Shown piece after piece: positions 18,396-28,471 of a DNA stretch of 64,000 bases. Positions within the stretch are counted from its first letter, which is position 1, and each line of letters starts with the position of its first letter. A program made the position numbers and the translations under genes. The DNA is from Thermobacillus sp. ZCTH02-B1 (lineage in GTDB: Bacteria > Bacillota > Bacilli > Paenibacillales > Paenibacillaceae): contig NZ_LZRU01000009.1 of assembly GCF_002159085.1 (NCBI RefSeq), forward strand, positions 124,001-188,000, in the 5' to 3' direction. Under the pieces are notes generated by a model that did not search any database, was not told where the DNA came from, and was given only the letters and a program-made list of their open reading frames with translations.

Positions 18396-19721
18396 TCACA
18401 CCTCCATGACGAGCAGTTCCGGATCGCCGAGAAGCTGCTTGATGTAGTTCAGGAATTGCTGCGCCGTCGCGCCGTCGATCATCCGGTGATCGAAGCTGAG
18501 CGAAAGCGCGAGCACCGGCGCGGCGACGATCTGTCCGTCCCGGACGACCGGTTTCTCCGTGATCCGGCCCGTGCCGAGGATCGCGACTTCCGGATAATTG
18601 ATGACCGGCGTGAAGAACATGCCGCCCGCCGAACCGATGTTCGTGATCGTGAACGTGCTGCCGCGCAGCTCGTGCGGCGCGAGCTTGCCTTCGCGGCCGC
18701 GCTCCGCCAAATCGCGGATCTCGCGCGCGATCATCCAGACGCTCTTCCGGTCGGCGTCCCGGACGACCGGCACGATCAGGCCGTTCTCCGTGTCCGTCGC
18801 AATGCCGATGTGGTAGTACCGCTTGTAGACGATCTCCTGCGTCTCCTCGTCCAGCGAAGCATTCAGGATCGGATATTCGCGCAGCGCGGCGACGGCCGCC
18901 TTCACGATGAACGGCAGGTACGTGAGCTTCACGCCCTTCTGCTCGGCGAGCGGTTTCGCCTTCCCGCGCAGCGCGACGAGCTTCGTCACGTCGATCTCGT
19001 CCATCAGCGTCACGTGCGGCGCGGTGTAGACCGACTTCACCATCGCGTTCGCGATCGCCTTGCGGATGCCCTTGAGCGGCACGCGCTCCTCAAGGCCCGC
19101 TTCCCCCGGAGCGGCCGCGGGCGCCGCCGCTTCGGGCTGCACCCGGCCCGCCTCCGCAGCCGCCGGAGCGCCGGCCCCCGCCGCGGCGCGGTCGACGTCC
19201 TCGCGCGTGATGCGGCCGTTCTTGCCCGTGCCGGCGACCTTCGTCAGGTCGACGCCCTTCTCGCGCGCGTACTTGCGCACGGACGGCGTCGCGAGCACGA
19301 GGCCGGCCGGCTTGCCTGGCTCCGCCGGCGCCGCTTCCGCCGCGGGCGCCTCCGGAGCCGCCGGAGCGGCGGGCGCGGTCGGCGCGTTCGGCCCCGGTGT
19401 TGCCGCCGAAGCTTCCGGCGCCGGCGCGTGCGACGCGTCCGCTCCGCCTGCGGCCGCCGGCGACTGCTCCGGCACGTCGCCCTCGGCCTCGATGACGGCG
19501 ACGAGCTGGCCGACATGGCAGACCTGCCCGTCCTTCACGAGCACCTCGAGTACGGTGCCGTTCACCGGGCACGGCACCTCGACGATCGCCTTGTCGTTCT
19601 GCACTTCCATGAGGATGTCATCATCGGTGACTTTGTCGCCGGGCTTGATGTGGAGCTTGAGGATCTCGCCCTCGTGCAGCCCTTCGCCCAGCTCCGGGAA
19701 CCGGTATTCGAATCTAGCCAC
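18396..19721 (-). CDS. pdhC: Pyruvate dehydrogenase E2, dihydrolipoamide acetyltransferase
   Basis: The 441-aa core of the complex. Residues ~1-80 are one lipoyl domain with the lipoylated Lys in [11 protein letters not shown]. An Ala/Pro-rich swinging linker follows (~82-135). The peripheral subunit-binding domain is [16 protein letters not shown] through GRITREDV. After a second Ala/Gly linker the catalytic domain begins with [14 protein letters not shown] and ends with [15 protein letters not shown], carrying the active-site His and Asp. The GTG start has GGGGGGA upstream. It lies 17 bases after pdhB. Confidence 0.95.
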   Translation of the reverse strand: MARFEYRFPELGEGLHEGEILKLHIKPGDKVTDDDILMEVQNDKAIVEVPCPVNGTVLEVLVKDGQVCHVGQLVAVIEAEGDVPEQSPAAAGGADASHAPAPEASAATPGPNAPTAPAAPAAPEAPAAEAAPAEPGKPAGLVLATPSVRKYAREKGVDLTKVAGTGKNGRITREDVDRAAAGAGAPAAAEAGRVQPEAAAPAAAPGEAGLEERVPLKGIRKAIANAMVKSVYTAPHVTLMDEIDVTKLVALRGKAKPLAEQKGVKLTYLPFIVKAAVAALREYPILNASLDEETQEIVYKRYYHIGIATDTENGLIVPVVRDADRKSVWMIAREIRDLAERGREGKLAPHELRGSTFTITNIGSAGGMFFTPVINYPEVAILGTGRITEKPVVRDGQIVAAPVLALSLSFDHRMIDGATAQQFLNYIKQLLGDPELLVMEV

Positions 19722-19738
19722 AGGTCTCGTCCCCCCGA

Positions 19739-20716
19739 TCAGAACTCCAGCACCGCGCGGACCGCCTTGATGATCCGCGCCGGCGTCGGCAGCCAGATGT
19801 CTTCAATCTGCGCGAACGGATAGACGGTGTCCGGTCCCGCCACGCGGAGCACGGGCGCTTCCAGGTGCAGGATCGCGAGCTCGTTGATCCGCGCGATGAT
19901 CTCGGCGGCCGCGCCGGCCGATCGCTGCGCTTCCTGGACGACGATCGCGCGGTTCGTCTTCCGGATCGACGCGACGATCGTGTCCGCATCGAGCGGCATG
20001 AGCGTGCGCAGGTCGATGATTTCGCACGACACGCCCTCCTTCGCGAGCTCGTCTGCCGCCTTGAGCGCGGTATGCACCATCAGGCCGTAGGCGATGATCG
20101 TCACGTCCTTGCCCTCGCGGACGACGTTCGCCTTGCCGAGCTCGATCGTATACTCGCCCTCCGGCACCTCCTGGCGGAACGCGTGATACAGATTGAGGTG
20201 CTCCATGAAGAACACCGGGTCGTTGTCGCGGATCGCCGAGATCAGCAGGCCTTTCGCGTCGTAGGGGTTGGAGGGGATGACGACCTTGATGCCCGGCGTC
20301 TGCAGCGCGAGGCCTTCGAGCGAGTCGGTGTGCAGTTCCGCCGCCCGGACGCCGCCGCCGAACGGCGTGCGGAAGACGATCGGCGCATGGTAGCGGCCGC
20401 CGGAACGGTAGCGCATCCGCGCCGCCTGCACGAACATCTGGTCCATCGCCTCGAAGATGAACCCGACAAACTGGATTTCCGCGATCGGCCGGAACCCCTG
20501 GATGCCGAGGCCGACCGCCAGCCCCGCGATCGCCGATTCGGCGAGCGGCGTATCGAACACGCGATCTTCGCCGAACTCGGCCTGCAGCCCTTCGGTCGCG
20601 CGGAACACGCCGCCGACCTTGCCGACGTCCTCGCCGAACACCAGCACGTTCGGATCGCGCCGCATCTCCGTGCGGATGGCGTCGCGGATCGCTTCCTTCA
20701 TGTTCATCTGCGCCAT
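19739..20716 (-). CDS. pdhB: Pyruvate dehydrogenase E1 beta subunit
   Basis: The 325-aa beta subunit of the thiamine-dependent E1. It begins [14 protein letters not shown] and has [16 protein letters not shown] (cofactor contact), [26 protein letters not shown] and [11 protein letters not shown] near the end, as in the family. The ATG at 20716 has GGGGAGG upstream; the same frame stays open for 82 more codons into pdhA but without a start signal. It is 20 bases downstream of pdhA. Confidence 0.95.
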   Translation of the reverse strand: MAQMNMKEAIRDAIRTEMRRDPNVLVFGEDVGKVGGVFRATEGLQAEFGEDRVFDTPLAESAIAGLAVGLGIQGFRPIAEIQFVGFIFEAMDQMFVQAARMRYRSGGRYHAPIVFRTPFGGGVRAAELHTDSLEGLALQTPGIKVVIPSNPYDAKGLLISAIRDNDPVFFMEHLNLYHAFRQEVPEGEYTIELGKANVVREGKDVTIIAYGLMVHTALKAADELAKEGVSCEIIDLRTLMPLDADTIVASIRKTNRAIVVQEAQRSAGAAAEIIARINELAILHLEAPVLRVAGPDTVYPFAQIEDIWLPTPARIIKAVRAVLEF

Positions 20717-20736
20717 GTCGCTGGTTCCTCCCCGTG

Positions 20737-21813
<1,077 letters not shown>

Positions 21814-21856
21814 TCACCTCGTCAAATTGAATCCGCCGGGATTCTGTTATAGAATC

Positions 21857-21886
21857 ATTATAATACTGTTACTTTATTCCGGTCAA
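21857..21886 (-). promoter_or_regulatory. pdhA: Sigma-A promoter of pdhABCD
   Basis: On the minus strand TTGACC (21886-21881) and a perfect TATAAT (21862-21857) are 18 bases apart, in an AT-rich stretch that stands out from the rest of the window. The remaining bases up to the esterase gene contain no other gene. Confidence 0.8.
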
Positions 21887-22086
21887 AATAAATATGACGA
21901 AAAACCTCGATTATTCAACATTTATTTCGTTTTTCAAACGGTTTTGTTTATAAAACAGCAATCAGAAAATACTAATTCAGTTTGATACAATCCGGACCTG
22001 AAGCCGTGACGGACCGCGCTTTCCTTACGTTGCCCCATTGCCCGTCCGTACCATTCAGCCCGCCGGATTCAGGGAGGCGTTGCATC

Positions 22087-22821
22087 GTGGCCGAAGCGCA
22101 TCCGAAGCGAATCGTCAAAAAAGAAACCGTCCCGAGCCGCCTGCTGCCGGACGGATCGCGGAACATCCGCGTCGTTTTGCCGCCCGGCTTCAGCGAGCTC
22201 CGGGAATACCCGGTCGTCTATTGCCAGGACGGCGAGGATTTCTTCAACTTCGGCCGGATCGCGACGATCGCGGCTCAACTGGCCGCAGAAGGCGAAATCG
22301 AACCGCTCGTCATCGTCGGCGTGGACGTCGACAAATCCGTCCGGACGCGGGAGTACGCGCCGGATGGCGATCGCAACGCACGTTACGTCGCCTTTTTCGC
22401 CGAAGAGCTCGTGCCGTACGTCGCCGCGCGCTATCCGGTCCGGACGGATCCCGAATCGATCCTGCTCGCGGGCTGTTCGCTCGGCGGCGCCGTCTCGCTG
22501 CAGCTGGCGCTCGCCCGTCCGCGGCAATTCGTCAACGTGATGTCGCTGTCCGGCGCGTTCGATCCGTCATCGCGGGCGGCCATCGCCGCGGCCGGCGATC
22601 TGTCGCATTTGAACGTCTACATGACGGTGGGTCTCGGGGAGACGGCGTTCCGGACGGACCGGGGCGTGTTCGACTTTGTCGCGATGAACCGGGAGGCGAG
22701 GCGGCTGCTGGAGGAACGGGGAGCCCTCGTCGAATATCTCGAACGGGAAGGCGAGCATTTGTGGGGATACTGGCAGCAGGACGTGCCCGGCGGTCTCCGC
22801 TGGTTCGCCGGGATGGAATAG
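22087..22821 (+). CDS. Alpha/beta-hydrolase, esterase D / enterochelin-esterase-like
   Basis: A 244-aa serine hydrolase of the putative esterase family (Pfam PF00756). The nucleophile elbow is AGCSLGGAVSLQLAL, the N-terminal strands are IRVVLPPGF and YPVVYCQDGEDFF, and the catalytic His is likely in EGEHLWGYWQQ near the end. There is no signal peptide, so it should be cytoplasmic. I chose the GTG at 22087 with GGGAGG upstream; the longer ORF start at 21982 lacks a site. It is closed by a hairpin terminator at 22838-22874. Substrate not assignable; a Fes-like siderophore role is one option but no siderophore genes are near. Confidence 0.8.
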   Translation: MAEAHPKRIVKKETVPSRLLPDGSRNIRVVLPPGFSELREYPVVYCQDGEDFFNFGRIATIAAQLAAEGEIEPLVIVGVDVDKSVRTREYAPDGDRNARYVAFFAEELVPYVAARYPVRTDPESILLAGCSLGGAVSLQLALARPRQFVNVMSLSGAFDPSSRAAIAAAGDLSHLNVYMTVGLGETAFRTDRGVFDFVAMNREARRLLEERGALVEYLEREGEHLWGYWQQDVPGGLRWFAGME

Positions 22822-22837
22822 CCGGATCGGAACGGAG

Positions 22838-22874
22838 AAACTCCGGGCGCCTCGGGGCGCTGCCGGAGTTTCTT
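22838..22874 (+). terminator. Terminator of the esterase gene
   Basis: AAACTCCGG-GCGCC / GGCGC-TG-CCGGAGTTT with a short loop, 16 bases after the stop. The T run is short, within and just after the stem. Confidence 0.7.
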
Positions 22875-22879
22875 GCGCC

Positions 22880-23316
22880 GTCATGCGGATCGGGATTGCA
22901 ATCCCCGAACTCCATCGGTATGGAATGGGCATCCCCGTCACATTTGAAGCTTGCCGGCACGGAAACCACGGGATTTCCCCGCGTGGCCCGGAACCGTACG
23001 GGTTCATCGACCGGGATGTTCGCCTACAACTCCGTCGTCAATCCGATGCCGTCAACCGCAGGGACCGGATCGCTTCCCCTTGATCCAACCGCAACGGAAA
23101 TGGGCGGTCACCCAAAATGGATCCGGATGTCCCGATTCCCTGTATATTTCAACGTTCCCGTGATGATGACGGAATCATTGTCCTCCGCGTTCGGCTCCGG
23201 GATTCCTTCCAACGGCCCCCGTGCGGCCGTGAAGGCCCTTCCATCGTCTGTTGATGTCCGCAGCCCGACAAGAACGCAATGCCGATGACAACCGTCAAAA
23301 CGGTTATCGTTTTTAT
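22880..23316 (-). pseudogene. Decayed lipoprotein gene
   Basis: This 570-base gap is not empty. On the minus strand a near-perfect ribosome site, AAAGGCGGTGAT (23336-23325), lies eight bases before ATA (23316), where an ATG is expected. From there one frame reads KTITVLTVVIGIAFLSGCG, a lipoprotein signal peptide with lipobox LSGC. The mature part continues in the next frame: SVIITGTLKYTGNRDIRIHFG, stop, then VDGIGLTTEL, stop, then ANIPVDEPVRFRATRG and SVPASFKCDGDAHSIPMEF. This looks like a small beta-sandwich lipoprotein. A lost start codon, a frameshift and two in-frame stops make it a pseudogene. The 3' limit is approximate. Confidence 0.7.
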
Positions 23317-23379
23317 TGTGTCCGATCACCGCCTTTCATTCCCCGTCCGGTTCGCCGGATCGGAAAGAACGGTGGAACG

Positions 23380-23418
23380 AAAAAAAGCTCCGGTCGCCTC
23401 AGGGGGCTGCCGGAGCTT
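23380..23418 (-). terminator. Terminator of the phosphatase gene, overlapping its 3' end
   Basis: On the minus strand AAGCTCCGG/CCGGAGCTT is followed by a run of seven T. The upstream arm lies within the last codons of the phosphatase gene (stop at 23401-23399). Confidence 0.8.
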
Positions 23419-23878
23419 CCTGCAGTTCTTCGCGGATGCGGCGGAGCAGCTCCTCGCATCCCTTCTCCACGAGCTCGTAGACTTCCTCGAAGTTGCCCGA
23501 ATAGTACGGGTCGGGAACGTCCGGCGAGCGCGCGTCCCGCACGAGTTCCATGAACGTCATGACGCGGGCGCGGCCGCGTCCGATCCGTTCCACGTCCCGA
23601 CGATTGTCCGTGTCCATGCAGATGATGTAGTCGAAGGCGTCGAGGTCGTCCGCCGAAATGCGCCGCGCCCGGATGCCTTCCCAGGAGATTCCCCGGCGGG
23701 CGAGCGCCCGGCGCGTTCCGGCATGCGGCGGCTCGCCGATGTGCCAGCTCCCGGTGCCGGCCGAATCGACGGAGACGCGGTCCCCGAGCCCCTCCCGCTC
23801 GATCAGGTGGCGCATGACCGCTTCGGCCATCGGCGAGCGGCAGATGTTGCCCAGGCAAACGAACAATATGCGTATCAT
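23399..23878 (-). CDS. Low-molecular-weight protein tyrosine phosphatase, YfkJ-like
   Basis: A 159-aa phosphatase with the P-loop CLGNICRSPMAEAV at residues 8-21 (nucleophilic Cys, Arg) and the general-acid DPYYSGNF motif near residue 123. The sequences VSVDSAGTGSWHIGEPPH and DAFDYIICMD agree closely with B. subtilis YfkJ rather than with the arginine phosphatase YwlE, whose loop reads CTGNTCRS. The start overlaps the upstream stop (ATGA at 23878-23875), so it is coupled to the TRIC-like gene. Cytoplasmic; the physiological target is unknown. Confidence 0.9.
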   Translation of the reverse strand: MIRILFVCLGNICRSPMAEAVMRHLIEREGLGDRVSVDSAGTGSWHIGEPPHAGTRRALARRGISWEGIRARRISADDLDAFDYIICMDTDNRRDVERIGRGRARVMTFMELVRDARSPDVPDPYYSGNFEEVYELVEKGCEELLRRIREELQEAPAAP

Positions 23879-24576
23879 GACGGTGGGTCCCCTTCCCAAT
23901 CGGTTTGCTTCCCTTTCCCGGTTCCGTCCGGATCGGGCCGCGCTGCATGGACGGATTCCGCGAAGGCGTAGCGCAGCGAACGGCGGGGCAGGCGCCATTT
24001 GAAATGCGCGGACAGCATGCGGCACGCGACGATCGTGGTGAACAGCATCAGATATTCGCCGGTGGAATCGGCCCAGCCGAGACCGATCACGAGCCCGGCG
24101 ACCATCGCCCAGACGGCGTAGATTTCCTCGCGCAGCACGAGCGGTTTGCGGCCCGCAAGCAGGTCGCGGATCATGCCGCCGCCGATGCCGGTCAGCATCG
24201 CCGCGACGACGACGGCCGGCAACGGATGGTTCTGTCCGGTTGCGTACAGCGCTCCCTGCACGGCGAACGCCGACAGTCCGATCGCGTCGAAGAACGTCTC
24301 GCTGCGCCGCCAGTGGCGCAGCCACGCGACGGGCATCACGAAGACGACGAGGCACGCGAGGAAGGCCGCCATGAGCAGCGGCTTCTGGCTCCAGAGCGTC
24401 GTCACCGGCACGCCGATCAGCACGTTGCGGATGACGCCGCCGCCGAAGGCGGTCACGAGGCCGAGCACGAACACGCCGAGCACGTCGTACTCCTCCTCCA
24501 TCGCGACGACCGCGCCGCTCACCGCGAATGCGACGGTGCCGATCATGCTGAGGACATCGAAGAGTTGCCATTCCAT
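23875..24576 (-). CDS. TRIC/UPF0126 family membrane protein (YadS-like)
   Basis: A 233-aa integral membrane protein with about seven hydrophobic segments in two homologous halves. Each half contains the family's glycine-rich turn: AFGGGVIRNVLIG in the first and GIGGGMIRDLLAG in the second. Prokaryotic members are related to TRIC cation channels. I chose the ATG at 24576 (MEWQLFDVLSMIGTVAF) after GGAGGAA; the upstream frame has no site. It leads a two-gene unit with the phosphatase. The soluble C-terminal tail is charged. Confidence 0.85.
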   Translation of the reverse strand: MEWQLFDVLSMIGTVAFAVSGAVVAMEEEYDVLGVFVLGLVTAFGGGVIRNVLIGVPVTTLWSQKPLLMAAFLACLVVFVMPVAWLRHWRRSETFFDAIGLSAFAVQGALYATGQNHPLPAVVVAAMLTGIGGGMIRDLLAGRKPLVLREEIYAVWAMVAGLVIGLGWADSTGEYLMLFTTIVACRMLSAHFKWRLPRRSLRYAFAESVHAARPDPDGTGKGKQTDWEGDPPS

Positions 24577-24649
24577 GGTTCCGGATTCCTCCGGCCGCGC
24601 CCGCCGGACGCCGGCGAACCGCGCGACTTGTCGATTCACATCCCCCCCT

Positions 24650-24677
24650 ATTATAGTCGGCGCGCCGCCCTGCGCAA
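24650..24677 (-). promoter_or_regulatory. Possible promoter of the TRIC-like gene
   Basis: On the minus strand a perfect TATAAT (24655-24650) with TTGCGC (24677-24672) 16 bases upstream. The -35 is weak. Confidence 0.4.
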
Positions 24678-24803
24678 CAGATGCCCGCATGACGCTACGG
24701 CATTTGCGGAGAAAAGCTTCCGCCGCCTCCGCCGGGTATGGCCTGCCGGGCCGCGCCCGTTTATACTGGATGGGGGACGCTCGAGTCACGGGGGGAGGCA
24801 CTC

Positions 24804-25454
24804 ATGACCGACACGCGACGGGTTGTCATTTTCTCGGGCGGCTATCTCGGGGACGATCCGGCCAGGCTCGTCCGACCGGGCGATGTGCTGATCGGCGCGG
24901 ACAGCGGCGCGCTGCGCCTGATCGAACTGGGCCTTGAGCCCGATCTGGCGATCGGCGACTTCGATTCGGTATCGCCGGAGGAACTCGAACTCATTCGCCG
25001 CGCAAGCCGCCGGACGGAAATCGTCGATCCGGTGGACAAGGATTACACCGACACGGAGCTCGCGTTCCGCCGCGCGCTGGAGTTCGAACCGGACGAGATC
25101 GTGATCGCCGGCGCCCTCGGCACGCGCTTCGATCATTCGCTCGCGAACGTCCATCTGCTCGCGGCCGCCCGGCGGCGCGGCGTCCGGGCGGCGGTCCTGG
25201 ACGGCCGCAACGAAATCCGCCTCGCCGCGGGAGGCGACCGCCTGACGTTCCGTCGCACGGACCGCCCGACCGTGTCGCTCTTGCCGCTGACGCCGGTCGT
25301 CACGGGCATCACGCTGGAAGGCTTTCGCTACCCGCTCACGAACGCGCGCCTCGAGATCGGGCAATCGCTCGGCATCAGCAACGTGCTGGAGGCTTCCGAA
25401 GGCGCCGTGACGGTCGGGGACGGCATGCTGCTCGTCATGTTCAGCCGGGATTGA
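24804..25454 (+). CDS. thiN: Thiamine diphosphokinase
   Basis: This 216-aa enzyme makes thiamine diphosphate from thiamine and ATP. Catalytic-domain motifs are VLIGADSGALRLI, IGDFDSVSPEEL, DPVDKDYTDTELAF and GALGTRFDHSLANVHLL. The beta-sandwich thiamine-binding part follows, with SLLPLTPVVTGITLEGFRYPL. The ATG at 24804 follows GGGGGAGG. Thiamine diphosphate is the cofactor of both oxoacid-oxidising enzymes in the window. Two PH-domain membrane proteins follow at once, so thiN is the first gene of a three-gene unit. Confidence 0.93.
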   Translation: MTDTRRVVIFSGGYLGDDPARLVRPGDVLIGADSGALRLIELGLEPDLAIGDFDSVSPEELELIRRASRRTEIVDPVDKDYTDTELAFRRALEFEPDEIVIAGALGTRFDHSLANVHLLAAARRRGVRAAVLDGRNEIRLAAGGDRLTFRRTDRPTVSLLPLTPVVTGITLEGFRYPLTNARLEIGQSLGISNVLEASEGAVTVGDGMLLVMFSRD

Positions 25455-25504
25455 CCCGGCACCGAACCCCCGAAGCCGTTCATCCGGAAGGAGGCAAATC
25501 GGAA

Positions 25505-25987
25505 TTGCAATATCCCGTGCCCGAAGAGAAGCTCGACGCCGCCGCCCTCCGCGTCTGGCGGACGGCCGGGTGGATCGGCGCGGCGGTCTGGGCGGTCGTC
25601 GTCGCCGTCGTGCTGGGGCTGACGATCCGCTTCGATTGGCCCGCGTGGATCGTCGTTCTGCTCGCCGTCATCGCCGTCGTTGCCTCATGGCTGGAGATCG
25701 ACGTCGTGCCGAGGGTCCGGATGGCGCGTTTCCGCTACGCGATCCGCGACGACGAAATCGATCTGATGCACGGCATTCTCGTGCGCAAACGGACGCTCAT
25801 CCCGATGGTCAAAATCCAGCACGTCGACACGAAGCAGGGTCCCCTCCTGCGCCGGTTCGGCCTTCTCACCGTCACGTTTTCCACCGCGGCCGGCAATCAC
25901 GAAATTCCGGCGCTCGACGCGAAGCGGGCCGAAGAAGTCCAGGCCCGGATTGCGAGGTTGGCGAGGATTACCGATGATGAACTTTGA
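25505..25987 (+). CDS. ydbS: Membrane protein with bacterial PH domain, YdbS-like
   Basis: The 160-aa protein has two adjacent transmembrane segments (residues ~23-65) and then a bPH2 domain with RYAIRDDEIDLMHGILVRK and IPMVKIQHVDTKQGPLLRRF. I chose the TTG at 25505, ten bases after AAGGAGG; the ORF extends back to overlap the thiN stop, but without a site there. YdbS and YdbT form a pair in Bacillus that contributes to resistance against a membrane-active bacteriocin. Here the pair sits directly behind thiN, an unusual partner. The stop overlaps the ydbT start. Confidence 0.82.
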   Translation: MQYPVPEEKLDAAALRVWRTAGWIGAAVWAVVVAVVLGLTIRFDWPAWIVVLLAVIAVVASWLEIDVVPRVRMARFRYAIRDDEIDLMHGILVRKRTLIPMVKIQHVDTKQGPLLRRFGLLTVTFSTAAGNHEIPALDAKRAEEVQARIARLARITDDEL

Positions 25988-27458
25988 TGAACCGAGACGG
26001 CAGCATCCGATATCGATCCTGTTCTTCATCGTGAAGATCGTCAAGGACATGATCTATCCGTTCATCGCCTTCGCGCTGTCGACCGCGCTCCGCGACGACG
26101 TCCATCCGCTGTTGTTCTGGGGCGGCGTGGCCGTCTTCACCGCGGCTGTCATCGTCCTGGGCACGCTCGCCTGGTTCCGCTACGTCTACCGGCTGGCCGC
26201 GAACGTGATGCACGTCGAACACGGGCTGATCATCCGCAAGCGGCTGACGATCCCGCGGGACCGCGTCCAGTCGGTGGACACGTCGGCCGGGATCGTGCAG
26301 CGGCTCTTCGGCGTCCAGAAGCTGGTCATCGAAACGGCCGGCAGCCGCAAGCCCGAGGTCGTGATGAGCGCGGTATCCGCCGCCGAAGCCGAACGGATCC
26401 GCGCCGCCCTGGTGAAGGACGTCCCGGCCGCAGCGGCGCCGGGCGGTTCGCCGGAGATCCGACCGGACGCGCCCGCATCGGCCGCTCCGCCCGGCGTCGG
26501 CGACGTCGTGTACCGGGTGCCGACCGGGCGGATTTTGCTGTACAGCGCGACTTCCGGGCGCATCTTCCTCTCCCTGGTCATCATCATGGCCCTGTATTCG
26601 CAGGTGGAGGATTGGCTCGGGAATCTCGGCCTGTTCGATTCGGTCGCGCCGGAAGCCCTGCTGCCGTCGAGCGCGGCGGATTGGGCGAAGCTCGCGGTGG
26701 CGGCCTTCGTCCTCATCTGGCTGCTCGGCACGGCGGTCATCACGGTGAAGGAATACGGCTTCACCATCGAACGGCACGGCGGGAAACTCCTGATCCGCCG
26801 CGGTCTGCTCGAACGAAAACAGTTCTCCGTCGCGATCGAGCGGATCCAGGCGATCCACGTGCACCAGAACCTGCTTCGCCGCCTGTTCGGCTGCGCCAGC
26901 GTCAGCCTGGTCACCTTCGCCTCGATCCGGAACGACGGGCAGATCCATTCGCTGCTCTGCCCGCTCATCCCGATGCGCGACCTTCCCGGGCTGCTCGAAT
27001 CGTTCACGCCGGAAGCCGTCTGGCCGGACCGCTTCGAACGGCCGGGCCGGGAAGCGTTGACGGGCCATGTCGCGCTTCCTTTGGCCGTCTCCGTCGCCCT
27101 CGCCGTTCCGGGATGGATCTGGATTCCGGGCGGATACGGCTGGACCGCCCTGGCGCTCCCTGCGGCCGCCCTGCTGTACGGCGTGCTGCGCCATCGGCAG
27201 GCCGGCTGGCATCTGAGGGACGACCAGATCGTCGTCCGCTTCGGCGGGTTCAGCCTGCAACTGGCCGTCATCCCGCGCCGGCGCATCCAGTGGTTCCGGC
27301 TGAAGGTCTCGCCGCTCCAGGCGCGCCGGGGGCTCGCCACGCTGCAGCTCGTCACCGCTTCCAGCGCCTTCGCGGCCGCGTGGAAGATCCGGCACATCCC
27401 GCGGCGGACGGCGGAGGAAATGATGTTCCGGCTGCGCCGGCCGCATCCGCGGCCATAA
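25974..27458 (+). CDS. ydbT: Membrane protein with repeated bacterial PH domains, YdbT-like
   Basis: The 494-aa protein has three membrane-plus-PH units. The first has VMHVEHGLIIRKRLTIPRDR and VDTSAGIVQRLFG. The second has IERHGGKLLIRRGLLERKQF with QAIHVHQNLLRRLFG. The third has LRDDQIVVRFGGFSLQL with RRRIQWFRLK. Hydrophobic pairs precede each unit. I chose the ATG at 25974, overlapping the last 14 bases of ydbS, which implies coupling. A strong terminator follows at 27577. It probably forms a membrane complex with YdbS. Confidence 0.85.
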   Translation: MMNFDEPRRQHPISILFFIVKIVKDMIYPFIAFALSTALRDDVHPLLFWGGVAVFTAAVIVLGTLAWFRYVYRLAANVMHVEHGLIIRKRLTIPRDRVQSVDTSAGIVQRLFGVQKLVIETAGSRKPEVVMSAVSAAEAERIRAALVKDVPAAAAPGGSPEIRPDAPASAAPPGVGDVVYRVPTGRILLYSATSGRIFLSLVIIMALYSQVEDWLGNLGLFDSVAPEALLPSSAADWAKLAVAAFVLIWLLGTAVITVKEYGFTIERHGGKLLIRRGLLERKQFSVAIERIQAIHVHQNLLRRLFGCASVSLVTFASIRNDGQIHSLLCPLIPMRDLPGLLESFTPEAVWPDRFERPGREALTGHVALPLAVSVALAVPGWIWIPGGYGWTALALPAAALLYGVLRHRQAGWHLRDDQIVVRFGGFSLQLAVIPRRRIQWFRLKVSPLQARRGLATLQLVTASSAFAAAWKIRHIPRRTAEEMMFRLRRPHPRP

Positions 27459-27576
27459 GGCCGTGAATCCGCAAGCAGAGCCCGGATGCCGTGAGCCGCC
27501 TCCGGATCGTCGGTTCCGGAATGCCGGCGGATCCGGGCGAGCGTACGGAAAAGGACAATCCGGCTTCGCAAACAAT

Positions 27577-27608
27577 CGAGGGGACCGCCTAACGGTCCCC
27601 TCGGTTTT
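27577..27608 (+). terminator. Terminator of thiN-ydbS-ydbT
   Basis: CGAGGGGACCG/CGGTCCCCTCG with a five-base loop is followed by GTTTT. It also touches the stop of the convergent gene and could stop both transcripts. Confidence 0.85.
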
Positions 27609-28392
27609 ATCCGCCCAGCGGGACCGCAAGTCCGGTCACCGCGAAGCGGACGTTGTCCGGCAAGTCATATCGGCGCGTGAGATCGATGTCGTGCGACAGG
27701 TGCGTGAAAATCATCCGTCCGGGCCTGAGCTCGCGGTTGAGCTCCAGCGCCTCGACCACGTCGTGGACCGAGCGGCGTTCGTACGGGATCGTCTCGTGGT
27801 AGAAGCTCGTGCCGAGCACGAGCAGATCGAGTCCCGCCAGCGGCGCCTTCTCCTCCGCGCTCAGCCCGATCGCATCCGGGCAGTACGCCCAGGACCAGCC
27901 GGTCGCCGCATGGTCGAACCGGTAGGCGTGGGCGTGGCCGTTGTATCCGTGGTTGACGCGCCAGACGCGCACGTTCCAACCGCCGAGGCGGAAGCCGTCG
28001 TCCGCCGGGAGAAACTCGGCCGAACGGACCAGCCAAGGGAAACGGTCCGCCACCTCGGCTATCGTCGCCCGCGGCGCCCAGACGATCCCCCTCCTGTTCT
28101 GCCAACGGCAGGCGTCCGCCCATTCGGGAAGCCCTCCGATATGGTCGTAATGCGCGTGCGTGAGCAGCATCCGCTCCGCGAAGCGCAGGCCGGCCGTCTC
28201 CATCATCCGGCCCCAATCCGGGCCGCAGTCGATCAGGACGAGGCCGGTTTCCGGTTCGTCGATCAGCACCGAGGAGCGGAACCGCCGGTTCACGCCGCTC
28301 GCGCGCGCTTCCGCGCAGACGGGGCAGTCGCAGTAAACGCGCGGCACGCCCATCGCGTCGCCCGTGCCGAGAAATCGAAGCGTCGCCGTCAT
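27607..28392 (-). CDS. Metallo-beta-lactamase-fold hydrolase, PhnP-like
   Basis: A 261-aa phosphodiesterase-like protein. After the first strand (FLGTGDAMGVP) comes CDCPVC, the cysteine cluster that binds a structural zinc in PhnP-type enzymes. The dinuclear metal site is LTHAHYDHIGGLPEW. Later metal ligands are in VNHGYNGHAHAY, and in LVLGTSF and IFTHLSHDID. PhnP cleaves cyclic ribose phosphates, but no other phosphonate genes are close, so the substrate is open. I chose the ATG at 28392 with AAGGAAGGA upstream. It follows the GNAT gene by 79 bases. Confidence 0.85.
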   Translation of the reverse strand: MTATLRFLGTGDAMGVPRVYCDCPVCAEARASGVNRRFRSSVLIDEPETGLVLIDCGPDWGRMMETAGLRFAERMLLTHAHYDHIGGLPEWADACRWQNRRGIVWAPRATIAEVADRFPWLVRSAEFLPADDGFRLGGWNVRVWRVNHGYNGHAHAYRFDHAATGWSWAYCPDAIGLSAEEKAPLAGLDLLVLGTSFYHETIPYERRSVHDVVEALELNRELRPGRMIFTHLSHDIDLTRRYDLPDNVRFAVTGLAVPLGG

Positions 28393-28471
28393 GCCATTCC
28401 TTCCTTTCCTGTTCATCCCGGAGGATCCGGGCGACGGGCCGACCCCGGTCCGCGCGCCATTCCGCCGCGCC

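Noticed and set aside
22087-22821. Siderophore (enterochelin) esterase function
   Set aside because: The fold fits, but there are no siderophore genes or Fur-like site nearby, so only a general esterase call is supported.
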